The notes: generated by a model from the sequence alone, not told the origin. Numbered from the stretch's first letter, positions 1 through 5,531 are shown. The stretch: 5,531 nt of DNA from Gammaproteobacteria bacterium (GCA_030635865.1 DAOVYA010000128.1:1-5531), one strand, 5' to 3'. A program made the numbers and translations.

Positions 1-250
1 ACTCGATTACCGAGACAGGCAATACTTCGTATCCGGCCTTGGACAGGCTGACATCAAGCTTGTACTGCTTCGGTATTATCCAACCTTCGATCTTGGCTGC
101 CTCATGGATGGCAGCGATGGTCTCGCTGTAACCCAAGCGACTTTCCCGCTCAATAAAAAGAATAGACGGTGCTGCAAAATAGAGAATAATTAGTGTAGTG
201 ATTACACCCACCATCAACCCCGTTAGTCCACAAAAAATCTTCATATTCAT
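1..250 (-). CDS. DUF302-domain membrane-anchored protein (partial, C-terminus beyond left edge)
   Basis: The reverse strand is open from an ATG at 250 to the window edge, giving 83 residues. Residues 5-27 are a hydrophobic segment (FCGLTGLMVGVITTLIILYF), read as an N-terminal membrane anchor or uncleaved signal. After AAPSILFIERES comes a stretch typical of DUF302 proteins: LGYSETIAAIHEAAKIEGW, then a VSLSKAGYEVLPVSVIE segment. DUF302 proteins are small alpha/beta proteins, often membrane-tethered and common in sulfur-metabolising and other proteobacteria; their function is not settled. The ATG at 250 is preferred over the one at 244 because AGG at 260-262 sits 9 nt upstream of it. The gene appears to have its own promoter in the AT-rich region upstream, so it need not be cotranscribed with the phosphoribosyltransferase. 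The family call is by recognition of sequence pattern, not by a search. Confidence 0.8.
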   Translation of the reverse strand, partial: MNMKIFCGLTGLMVGVITTLIILYFAAPSILFIERESRLGYSETIAAIHEAAKIEGWIIPKQYKLDVSLSKAGYEVLPVSVIE

Positions 251-315
251 TGCTGCTGACCTGTTAATTGCTGTTGATATTTTAACCATCCAAAACCATA
301 AAGAAACGGAGTACT

Positions 316-345
316 ATTTTACAGTTAATCAGCATAATTTCCCAA
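316..345 (-). promoter_or_regulatory. Putative sigma-70-type promoter for the DUF302 gene
   Basis: Reading the minus strand, TTGGGA (345-340) and TAAAAT (321-316) are separated by 18 nt. The -10 element differs from consensus at one base and the -35 at two. It lies about 65 nt upstream of the ATG at 250, in a locally AT-rich stretch. This is a consensus-based guess; AT-rich DNA gives such matches by chance. Confidence 0.35.
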
Positions 346-420
346 GCGCCCTTACAGATGTAAACAAAGGTCTGCTCTAAACCGCTTTTCAGAAGCTCCA
401 GCATTTTGATCGAAGGACTA

Positions 421-460
421 CTACGGGTCGATTCAGGAAGTTCGCCAGGAAAACCCGTAG
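421..460. repeat. Perfect 8-bp inverted repeat with 24-nt loop downstream of the phosphoribosyltransferase gene
   Basis: CTACGGGT at 421-428 is exactly mirrored by ACCCGTAG at 453-460. It sits about 50 nt past the stop codon of the phosphoribosyltransferase gene on the minus strand, where a terminator would be expected. The loop is long and no T-run follows either arm, so it is not a canonical intrinsic terminator. It could be a weak or Rho-assisted terminator, a protein-binding site, or chance. Confidence 0.35.
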
Positions 461-510
461 GTTATGGATTAAAGCTTTTGCGAGCGGGCACATCCTGAAA
501 GTAGTTACGG

Positions 511-1116
511 TTACCGGTCCATGGATGTGTAAATATTGCTGAGACGCTTCAGTGGAATTTTTATATTGAATTGTCGGGCCAGAAGTTGTTGCGCATCCTC
601 CAGTGATTCCGGTGCTGGCGTCAGGCGTTTCAGAAAAGCGGAAACGTCTTCATTCACGGCCCATGGATAGATCAACCAGCGCCACTTGGTGATTTTTCCG
701 GCGGAATAATCCGCATCAAAATGGGTCACCGCCTTGTGGTGCATGACGGCAGTACGAATCTCGCCGGGCTGAAATACCTGCAGATGTTGCGTGGCGGCTT
801 CCAGGGTATCACCCGTGTCATTGACGTCATCAACGACAAGAACCCGCAGGCCCCTGATATCGGCCTTGAGCGGATAGCGGATGACAGCTTCCTCCTGCCG
901 GTTTGCACCCGACAGGTAATGTTCAATCTTGATGCTGGTCAGCCCCATGATATGCAGCCAGTCGCACATAAGCCGGGCCGGCACATAACCACCACGGCCG
1001 ATGGCAATGATCAGGTCAGGATGGTAGTCCGACTCCCTGATCAATCCCGCGAGGTGTTGGCACAGCCGTTCCACCTCTGACCATGAAATCAGCTCGCAGC
1101 GCAGTTGTTCTGACAT
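511..1116 (-). CDS. Purine-type phosphoribosyltransferase (COG2236-like)
   Basis: This is a complete 201-residue type I phosphoribosyltransferase, expected to join a purine base to PRPP in the cytoplasm (purine salvage). The PRPP-binding motif is clear at residues 92-105 (VLVVDDVNDTGDTL, with the paired Asp and the TGDT loop). The pyrophosphate loop is AIGRGGYVPAR at residues 38-48. WRWLIYPWA at about 146-154 matches the hood-region pattern I associate with the COG2236 group of hypoxanthine/xanthine/guanine-type enzymes. The exact base is not determined, so no symbol is given. The last roughly 40 residues (PESLEDAQQLLARQF onward) form a C-terminal tail. The ATG at 1116 is preceded by AAGGG about 8 nt upstream. 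The gene is divergent from the acidic-protein gene at 1241 and shares with it a 124-bp region holding an FNR-type box. An alternative is a regulatory or orphan phosphoribosyltransferase with a non-salvage role. Confidence 0.9.
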   Translation of the reverse strand: MSEQLRCELISWSEVERLCQHLAGLIRESDYHPDLIIAIGRGGYVPARLMCDWLHIMGLTSIKIEHYLSGANRQEEAVIRYPLKADIRGLRVLVVDDVNDTGDTLEAATQHLQVFQPGEIRTAVMHHKAVTHFDADYSAGKITKWRWLIYPWAVNEDVSAFLKRLTPAPESLEDAQQLLARQFNIKIPLKRLSNIYTSMDR

Positions 1117-1144
1117 TTATAACCCTTGTAAAAATGGCTGTTTG

Positions 1145-1158
1145 TTGATATTGATCAA
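1145..1158. promoter_or_regulatory. FNR/Anr/Dnr-type operator (TTGAT-ATTG-ATCAA)
   Basis: The sequence TTGATATTGATCAA matches the FNR-family consensus TTGAT-N4-ATCAA at all ten specified bases. Its centre (1151.5) is 89 bp before the ATG at 1241 and about 35 bp before the ATG at 1116. An activator site at -41.5 for the plus gene would put its start of transcription near 1193, leaving a 5' leader of about 48 nt, which is reasonable. The matching -10 near 1181-1187 is weak. Activation of the minus gene from -41.5 would put the transcript start inside its coding region, so for that gene repression is more plausible. FNR/Anr respond to oxygen and Dnr to nitric oxide; the sequence cannot tell them apart. 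Confidence 0.65.
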
Positions 1159-1184
1159 TGCACTGACCCGGTATTTGTGCCTCA

Positions 1185-1214
1185 ATAGCAGTTGTAGAAA
1201 ATCCGGCAAGTCAA
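1185..1214 (-). promoter_or_regulatory. Weak candidate promoter for the phosphoribosyltransferase gene
   Basis: On the minus strand, TTGACT (1214-1209, five of six bases of the -35 consensus) is followed after 18 nt by TGCTAT (1190-1185, three of six). If real, transcription would start near 1178. The FNR-type box at 1145-1158 would then lie about 20-33 nt downstream of the start, a position usual for repression. The -10 is poor, so this is tentative. Confidence 0.22.
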
Positions 1215-1240
1215 TACACATCGACTGAAGGTAAACTAGC

Positions 1241-1639
1241 ATGACCAGCGAAGCAGACCCTATTATCGACGCATGGTATCACTACCCGGCGAAGGCGCAA
1301 AAATTCAAGGTCACAGCGCTCGACGAACACACCGCAACGGTCGAGATCCAGTATTTCGACGGCAATGTCGATGAGCTTGATATCGACAGCTGGTACGGTC
1401 TCAACATCGAACGCATCGAGCCCCCCGAGGACTGGACCGGCCCCATGGACAATATCGAAAAGGATGATCTGAATCCGGTTGGTACCGAGATGCAGCGTGA
1501 AGACTGGGATGCACCCTACCAGGAAGTGGATGAAAAGCACCGCGCCGGTCCAAGAGAACCTGATGAGACGCAAGAGGGGCCGGAAGACGATTGGGGTGAA
1601 GGAAGACCGAAAGAGGAACCCATGGAAAGCAAGGAATAA
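1241..1639 (+). CDS. Small acidic protein of unknown function (DUF6763-like)
   Basis: This is a complete 132-residue protein with a GAAGG ribosome-binding site at 1227-1231, 9 nt before the ATG. Residues 1-60 alternate in a beta-strand-like way (KFKVTALDEHTATVEIQYFD, then GNVDELDIDSWY) and suggest a small SH3- or Tudor-like barrel; this is inference. Residues 61-95 contain PPEDWTGPMDNIEKDDL and REDWDAPY, which I associate with a conserved gammaproteobacterial family (DUF6763). From about residue 96 the tail is dominated by Glu, Asp, Pro, Gly, Lys and Arg (for example REPDETQEGPEDDWGEG) and is probably disordered. There is no signal peptide or membrane segment, so it should be cytoplasmic. No function is known to me. 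It is the only plus-strand gene here, divergent from the phosphoribosyltransferase, with an FNR-type box upstream. The family name is from memory and less certain than the gene itself. Confidence 0.8.
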   Translation: MTSEADPIIDAWYHYPAKAQKFKVTALDEHTATVEIQYFDGNVDELDIDSWYGLNIERIEPPEDWTGPMDNIEKDDLNPVGTEMQREDWDAPYQEVDEKHRAGPREPDETQEGPEDDWGEGRPKEEPMESKE

Positions 1640-1656
1640 ACCTTGCGCCCGCCCCC

Positions 1657-1691
1657 GGAAGTTACTTCCCTGCAATTATTCGAACACAGGG
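1657..1691. repeat. Short inverted repeats in the convergent junction
   Basis: Two short symmetrical elements lie between the convergent stop codons at 1639 and 1705. GGAAG-TTA-CTTCC spans 1658-1668 at its core, with outer symmetry from 1657 to 1669. CCCTG (1668-1672) pairs with CAGGG (1687-1691) across a 14-nt loop. Neither has a T-run, and the stems are only about 5 bp. They may act as a weak bidirectional end signal, but no convincing intrinsic terminator is visible in this 65-bp gap. Confidence 0.2.
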
Positions 1692-1704
1692 CAGTCCTTA
1701 CCTT

Positions 1705-2904
1705 TTATTCGGCCCGCAATGCTTCCACCGGGTCCATTTGCGCCGCCCGGTATGCCGGGACAACCCCGGCAGCAAGACCGATGCTGACAGCGATTGCTTC
1801 AGCTAGCAACACGTAAACAAGGGGTATGTGAACCGGGAGTGCAGGCAAGGCAGCATGTAACAGCCAGGCAATTCCGGTACCAAGGACAAGGCCGCTCAAG
1901 CCACCGACGGCAGCGAGCACGACCGCCTCACCCAGAAACAGGCCGAGTATCTGGGCCTGCCTGGCTCCGAGAGCACGCAGCAGACCAATTTCGTTGGTAC
2001 GTTCATTGATGGCAATCGTCATGATGGTAACAATACCAATGGCACCAACCAGCAGCGATATACCTCCGATCGCTGCAACCGAAAAAGTCAGCACATTCAG
2101 CACAGAGCCCAGAACGTCCAGCATCTGCTGCTGTGTTGTAATCGTGACATCATCCCTGCCGTGACGTGTTACCAGTGTTTCCCTGATTCCCTCAACAACT
2201 TTCTCCACGGGAGTGCCCTCGTCATACATAACATCGATTTCAAACAGGGATTCATTGTTAAACAGGGTCAGGGCGCGGGCGGCCGGTATGTAAACCGTAT
2301 CATCGAGATCGAACCCAAGCACCGTACCCTTGGATTCCATTACACCGATAACCCGGTAACGGTAACCGCCGATTGTGATGCGCTGCCCGAGGGGACTGCG
2401 GTCGGCGAATAATTCCTGCCGCAATTTGCTGCCGAGCACAGCGAACGCGCGTGGAGCAGTTGGATCATCCTCCGGCAGGAACCGGCCTGATTTCACTTTC
2501 ATACTGAAGGCCTCGGGCATTTGCGGGCCCGCCCCGTAGATCGTGGTGCGCCGCCGCCTGTTTCCTGCTTCCACCTCGGCATTACCCTGCACAAAAGGAA
2601 CGACCGCCCGCACATATGGCAAATGCCTGAGTGCCCCGGCATCTTCGATCGTGAGCGGACGTTCTGTGCCGAATGCGCCCATACTGGTACCGGCAGTCGT
2701 GGCCTTGCCGGGGTTGATGCCCACCAGCGTAGTGCCGAACTGGGTAAACTCCGCCAGCACAAACTGGTGAACACCTTCACCAATGGAGGTCAGTAACACC
2801 ACGGCAGCTATACCCACAGCGATACCCAGTGCAGTGAGAAAACTGCGCATCCGGCGCGCAACCAGCGAGCTACCAGTCAGATGCAGAAAGTCACGTGTAC
2901 GCAT
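1705..2904 (-). CDS. ABC transporter permease B, MacB/FtsX family
   Basis: A complete 399-residue inner-membrane permease with the MacB topology. Transmembrane helix 1 is at about 22-42. A large periplasmic core domain (MacB_PCD type) follows at about 45-268. Three C-terminal helices lie at about 270-297, 319-348 and 362-384. After helix 2 comes the hallmark ERTNEIGLLRALGA (301-314), which is the region contacting the ATPase in this family. The C-terminus YRAAQMDPVEALRAE (385-399) is also characteristic. It lacks an ATPase domain, unlike fused MacB. ATG at 2904 is fixed as the start because an in-frame TAG lies at 2914-2916; the ribosome-binding site is poor (GGATAGAG-like). It is the last gene of the operon, 44 nt after permease A, with which it shares length and layout. 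The two probably form a heterodimer. MacB-type systems move substrates from the periplasm by mechanical coupling; the substrate here is unknown. Confidence 0.92.
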   Translation of the reverse strand: MRTRDFLHLTGSSLVARRMRSFLTALGIAVGIAAVVLLTSIGEGVHQFVLAEFTQFGTTLVGINPGKATTAGTSMGAFGTERPLTIEDAGALRHLPYVRAVVPFVQGNAEVEAGNRRRRTTIYGAGPQMPEAFSMKVKSGRFLPEDDPTAPRAFAVLGSKLRQELFADRSPLGQRITIGGYRYRVIGVMESKGTVLGFDLDDTVYIPAARALTLFNNESLFEIDVMYDEGTPVEKVVEGIRETLVTRHGRDDVTITTQQQMLDVLGSVLNVLTFSVAAIGGISLLVGAIGIVTIMTIAINERTNEIGLLRALGARQAQILGLFLGEAVVLAAVGGLSGLVLGTGIAWLLHAALPALPVHIPLVYVLLAEAIAVSIGLAAGVVPAYRAAQMDPVEALRAE

Positions 2905-2948
2905 ACTGCTGCTCTATCCATATGATATTTGCGGATCCGGAGCACCCG

Positions 2949-4163
2949 TTACCGCCTCGATAATGCCAGCACCGGATCCAGCTGCGCGGCGCGCCGTGCC
3001 GGCATCAGGCTGAACAGCAAGCCGGTGATCAATGCCACCACGAGCGCAGCGACACTTGCCCAGGTCGGGGCATAGGCTGGCAGTACCGGAAACGCATGCC
3101 TGACAATCAGGCTGCCCAACTGTCCCAGTAACAACCCGGTAAAGGCCCCCAGGGCCGAAAGTATCATTGCCTCGGTCAGAATCAGAATGATGATCTGCCG
3201 GGGTGAAGCGCCGAGCGCCTTGAGCAGACCAATCTCGGCCGTGCGCTGGGAAACAGCCACCAGCATGACATTCATAATCAATATACCGGCGACTGCCAGG
3301 CTGATTGCTGCGATCCCGCCCACTGCGTAGGTCAGTGTCCCGAGGATACGGTCGAATGTCTCCAGTACCGCATCCTGGGTTATGACAGTGACATCCTTCT
3401 CCCCCTGATGGCGCTCCTGCAGGGTATCGATAACAAATGCCTTGACTGTCTCGATGGCGTCACGGCTTTTCGCTTCCACCAGGAGGCGGAATAACGATGA
3501 TGTGTTGAACATCTGCTGCGCCGATGCGACCGGTATAATGACAGTTTCCTGCACATCAACACCGATTGAGCGGCCTTCGGAACCCATGATGCCGATGATG
3601 CGGAAACGCCTGTCACCGATCCGTATCCATTCCCCGAGCGCACGCTTTGCGCCGAACAGTTCATTGCGGATCTTGCTGCCGATAACAGCGACCGGTGTAG
3701 CGAGATCAAGATCGGCCTGCGGAAGAAAACGGCCCTGCCCCATCTCCCAGTGACGGATTCCGAGCAGTTCGTGACTGGAACCCAGGATCACAACATCACG
3801 CGAGCGGCCTTTCCAGCTTACATCGGCCGAACCGACATTGATCGGGGCGATTCGCAGGACATTGTAACTGCGCAGCAAAGAGCGGGCATCGTCAAGTGTC
3901 AGGTCACGGGGTGTCTCGCCCATCATTGTGGTGGGGTTGATACCGGCAGTTTCAGAGCGACCGGGGAATACAATGATCAAATTGGTTCCGAGTGAGGCGA
4001 ATTCACCGGTTACATAGCGCCGTGCACCTTCACCCAGCGAGGTAAGCACTACTACGGAACAGACACCGATGGCCATTGCAACAAGCATCAGTACAGTCCG
4101 GGACGGGAAGCCCCGCAACGAACCGGTGGAAAACCTGATTACATCGGCGCCACGTAGCGGCAT
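2949..4163 (-). CDS. ABC transporter permease A, MacB/FtsX family
   Basis: A complete 404-residue inner-membrane permease, paralogous to the next gene in the operon. Helix 1 is at about 23-43 (VLMLVAMAIGVCSVVVLTSLG). The periplasmic core is at about 45-275, with GSKIRNELFG (162-171) matching GSKLRQELFA in permease B. Helices follow at about 278-303, 323-353 and 368-388. SQRTAEIGLLKALGA (305-319) and ARRAAQLDPVLALSRR (389-404) are the family's coupling and C-terminal motifs. I chose ATG at 4163 rather than an upstream ATG at 4199 for three reasons: AGGTGG (4178-4173) sits 9 nt before it, the ATPase stop codon is only 1 nt away, and the resulting N-terminus (MPLRGADVIRF) matches that of permease B. 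The longer reading would overlap the ATPase gene by 35 nt and add 12 residues. Function is inferred from the family: a membrane subunit of a tripartite efflux or export pump. Confidence 0.92.
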   Translation of the reverse strand: MPLRGADVIRFSTGSLRGFPSRTVLMLVAMAIGVCSVVVLTSLGEGARRYVTGEFASLGTNLIIVFPGRSETAGINPTTMMGETPRDLTLDDARSLLRSYNVLRIAPINVGSADVSWKGRSRDVVILGSSHELLGIRHWEMGQGRFLPQADLDLATPVAVIGSKIRNELFGAKRALGEWIRIGDRRFRIIGIMGSEGRSIGVDVQETVIIPVASAQQMFNTSSLFRLLVEAKSRDAIETVKAFVIDTLQERHQGEKDVTVITQDAVLETFDRILGTLTYAVGGIAAISLAVAGILIMNVMLVAVSQRTAEIGLLKALGASPRQIIILILTEAMILSALGAFTGLLLGQLGSLIVRHAFPVLPAYAPTWASVAALVVALITGLLFSLMPARRAAQLDPVLALSRR

Positions 4164-4164
4164 G

Positions 4165-4842
4165 TTATTTGACCACCTGCCCGTCAACCAAACGGCCATC
4201 CATCATGCGCAGCTGACGCTGTGCGCGCCGGCCTATTTCCGGATCATGGGTGACCACGATCAGGGTGATTCCCCGATCATTGAGTTCTTCCAGAATATGA
4301 ATCACATCCTGGCCGGACTTGTGATCCAGGTTACCGGTTGGCTCATCTGCCAGCAGTACATTGGGTTTGGTGACTGTTGCGCGGGCGATGGCGACACGCT
4401 GGCGCTGACCACCTGACAATTGTTCCGGTTTGTGGTGACTGCGGTCGGTGAGATGCAGTTCGTCAAGCGCGCGGGCAACGCGTGGACGACGCTGTTCCGG
4501 TTCCAGTCCGGCCAGCAGCAATGGCAACTCGACGTTCTCGGCCGCGGTAAGCCGGGGTACCAGATGAAACATCTGAAAAACAAAACCGATTTCCCGGTTG
4601 CGTACCTGTGCCTGCCTGAGATTACCGAGCGACGTGACATCCTGGCCATTGAGCCGGTAGGTGCCGGAACTGGGCTGATCCAGAAGGCCAAGCAAATTCA
4701 GCAGTGTTGATTTACCCGATCCGGACGGGCCCATAATGGAGACATACTCGCCGGCATCGATGTTGAGCGTGACATCATCCAGTGCATGGACAGTCTGGTC
4801 ACCCACCTGAAAATTACGGTGGATATTTACAAGCTCAATCAT
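4165..4842 (-). CDS. ABC transporter ATP-binding protein, MacB/LolD type
   Basis: A 225-residue cytoplasmic ATPase with every catalytic element present. Walker A is GPSGSGKST (38-46), the Q-loop Gln is at 90 in FVFQMFHLVPRLTAAENVELPL-type context, and the signature is LSGGQRQRV (142-150). Walker B is VLLADEP (162-168) with catalytic Glu167. The D-loop is NLD (171-173) and the switch His is His199 in VVTHD. Length and Q-loop context fit the MacB/LolD/YknY group that works with FtsX-fold permeases. ATG at 4842 gives the family's usual MIELVNIHRNF start. Its ATG overlaps the end of the adaptor gene by 8 nt (ATGATTGA), and no good ribosome-binding site is seen, so translational coupling is likely. 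A GTG at 4893 would extend it by 17 residues but has no clear ribosome-binding site either. It should power the two downstream permeases. It is not lolD itself, since the neighbours are an HlyD-type adaptor and MacB-type permeases. Confidence 0.93.
   Translation of the reverse strand: MIELVNIHRNFQVGDQTVHALDDVTLNIDAGEYVSIMGPSGSGKSTLLNLLGLLDQPSSGTYRLNGQDVTSLGNLRQAQVRNREIGFVFQMFHLVPRLTAAENVELPLLLAGLEPEQRRPRVARALDELHLTDRSHHKPEQLSGGQRQRVAIARATVTKPNVLLADEPTGNLDHKSGQDVIHILEELNDRGITLIVVTHDPEIGRRAQRQLRMMDGRLVDGQVVK
4173..4178 (-). promoter_or_regulatory. Ribosome-binding site deciding the permease A start
   Basis: AGGTGG on the minus strand lies 9 nt before the ATG at 4163, inside the last codons of the ATPase gene. 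It supports the shorter start over the ATG at 4199 and allows translation of permease A to be coupled to that of the ATPase, which stops 1 nt before it. Confidence 0.6.
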
Positions 4843-5531
4843 CTGGGGATTGTGTATCGCGTACTGCCGGAACGCCGCTGCCAACGCCTTCACGTTCTAC
4901 CGAGAGGACAACCTCCTGACCTTCAGCCAGCCCATCGGTTACTTCTGTCCAGTCCCAGTTGCTCAAACCGGTACTGATTTCCCGTTCTTCAAGCATCTCA
5001 TCGCCAGTAAGCAGCAGGACCTTGTTGCCTTCAAGAATCGCTTCGGTAGGAATGCGCAGGGCCGCCTCACTTTCATCAAGGACAATCTCTATATCCGCGC
5101 TGTAACCGGGCATCATGCCCTGACAATTTTCCGGGCACAGAAAATCAACTTCAACATCAACCGTGCGCGCCTGTTTTTCCAGCTCCAGAACATAGGGTGC
5201 AATGCGACGCACCCGGCCCTCGAACAGCTTCCCGGCCATGGCATCCAGCGAAATATTTGCTGACATACCGACGCGGATTTCCGGCGCATCCACCTCGTCG
5301 ATGGGCGCCGAAACATACAGACAGCTGACATCCACAAGATCTACCGTGGGCGGCGTTGGTATTCCCACCGGTGAAGGGGTAACGAATTCACCAACCTCAC
5401 CATTTACTTCAGCCACTATCCCCGCGAAGGGCGCCTTCAGACGCGTTCTTTCCAGCTCGGCATGTACAACCTTGATTCTGGCCTTGCTGACCTCGTTTTC
5501 TGCCAGTGCAGCATTACAGGCTGACTGTTGG
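4835..5531 (-). CDS. Periplasmic adaptor (HlyD/MacA-like membrane fusion protein), partial, N-terminus beyond right edge
   Basis: The minus strand is open from the right edge to a TGA at 4835-4837, giving 231 C-terminal residues. Visible parts (numbered from the edge) begin with the end of the alpha-helical hairpin at 1-30 (AENEVSKARIKVVHAELERT). The second half of the lipoyl motif follows at 31-50 (LKAPFAGIVAEVNGEVGEFV). A beta-barrel region runs from about 66 to 150, containing VSAPIDEVDAPEIRVGMSA and RRIAPYVLELEKQARTVDVEV. The membrane-proximal part is at about 155-215 (LRIPTEAILEGNKVLLL; WTEVTDGLAEGQEVVLS). The signal peptide and first lipoyl half would lie outside the window. It is expected to sit in the periplasm, anchored to the inner membrane, joining the ABC permeases to an outer-membrane TolC-like channel. 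Oddities are a Pro-rich insertion after the lipoyl motif (TPSPVGIPTPPT, 51-62) and a CPENC pair at 132-136 in the barrel. It is the first visible gene of the operon and overlaps the ATPase start by 8 nt. Confidence 0.9.
   Translation of the reverse strand, partial: QQSACNAALAENEVSKARIKVVHAELERTRLKAPFAGIVAEVNGEVGEFVTPSPVGIPTPPTVDLVDVSCLYVSAPIDEVDAPEIRVGMSANISLDAMAGKLFEGRVRRIAPYVLELEKQARTVDVEVDFLCPENCQGMMPGYSADIEIVLDESEAALRIPTEAILEGNKVLLLTGDEMLEEREISTGLSNWDWTEVTDGLAEGQEVVLSVEREGVGSGVPAVRDTQSPDD

Noticed and set aside
198..380. 60-codon plus-strand open frame
   Set aside because: It lies partly antisense to the DUF302 gene, has no ribosome-binding site I could see, and its AT-rich remainder has no recognisable protein pattern.
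282..404. 40-codon minus-strand open frame (MLELLKSGLEQTFVYICKG onward) upstream of the DUF302 gene
   Set aside because: It is short, without a convincing ribosome-binding site or recognisable family, and overlaps the probable promoter of the DUF302 gene. It is more likely chance.
721..1080. 119-codon plus-strand open frame opposite the phosphoribosyltransferase
   Set aside because: It is fully antisense to a gene with clear catalytic motifs and is explained as a shadow frame.
1141..1200. Strong plus-strand sigma-70 promoter for the acidic-protein gene
   Set aside because: TTGATA at 1145-1150 resembles a -35, but no -10 sits at 16-18 nt spacing. Other pairs (TATTTG/TAGAAA) are too weak to list, which itself fits an activator-dependent promoter.
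1211..1675. 154-codon minus-strand open frame opposite the acidic protein
   Set aside because: Both strands are open here, but the plus frame has a good ribosome-binding site and a recognisable conserved pattern, while the minus frame has neither.
4843..4893. Upstream GTG start for the ATPase, adding 17 residues
   Set aside because: The extension has no family resemblance and overlaps the adaptor gene by 59 nt. The ATG at 4842 gives the standard N-terminus.
1..5531. CRISPR array, tRNA, rRNA, insertion sequence, phage or toxin-antitoxin features
   Set aside because: I saw no regularly spaced direct repeats, no tRNA-like or rRNA-like segments, no transposase pattern and no terminal inverted repeats. 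Almost all of the window is accounted for by ordinary genes.

Overview
This looks like a stretch of proteobacterial chromosome. A gammaproteobacterium of the Chromatiales or Ectothiorhodospiraceae kind is my best guess. That rests on moderate GC content, a DUF302 membrane protein, a small acidic protein resembling the DUF6763 group, and a MacA/MacB-type efflux operon that implies two membranes. The lineage is inferred from protein resemblance, not shown by an rRNA or a search.

Layout: (1) 1-250, minus strand, the N-terminal part of a DUF302 membrane-anchored protein that runs off the left edge. (2) 251-510, an AT-rich gap holding a probable promoter for the DUF302 gene and a perfect 8-bp inverted repeat. 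(3) 511-1116, minus strand, a purine-type phosphoribosyltransferase. (4) 1117-1240, a divergent intergenic region with a perfect FNR/Anr-type box (TTGAT-N4-ATCAA). (5) 1241-1639, plus strand, a 132-residue acidic protein of unknown function. (6) 1705-5531, minus strand, an ABC-type efflux or macrolide-exporter-like operon. Its transcription order is HlyD/MacA-like periplasmic adaptor (partial, running off the right edge), MacB/LolD-type ATPase, permease A and permease B. It converges on the plus-strand gene across a 65-bp gap.

The four operon genes should form one machine. The ATPase would drive two paralogous FtsX/MacB-fold permeases, probably as a heterodimer. The adaptor would link them across the periplasm to an outer-membrane channel encoded elsewhere. 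Adaptor and ATPase overlap by 8 nt, and the ATPase stop and permease A start are 1 nt apart, so translation is probably coupled. The substrate cannot be read from the sequence.

The most informative non-coding signal is the FNR-type box between the phosphoribosyltransferase and the acidic protein. It suggests oxygen-dependent (or NO-dependent) control of one or both genes. I found no CRISPR array, tRNA, rRNA, insertion sequence or clearly new system. The window is mostly ordinary chromosomal content.
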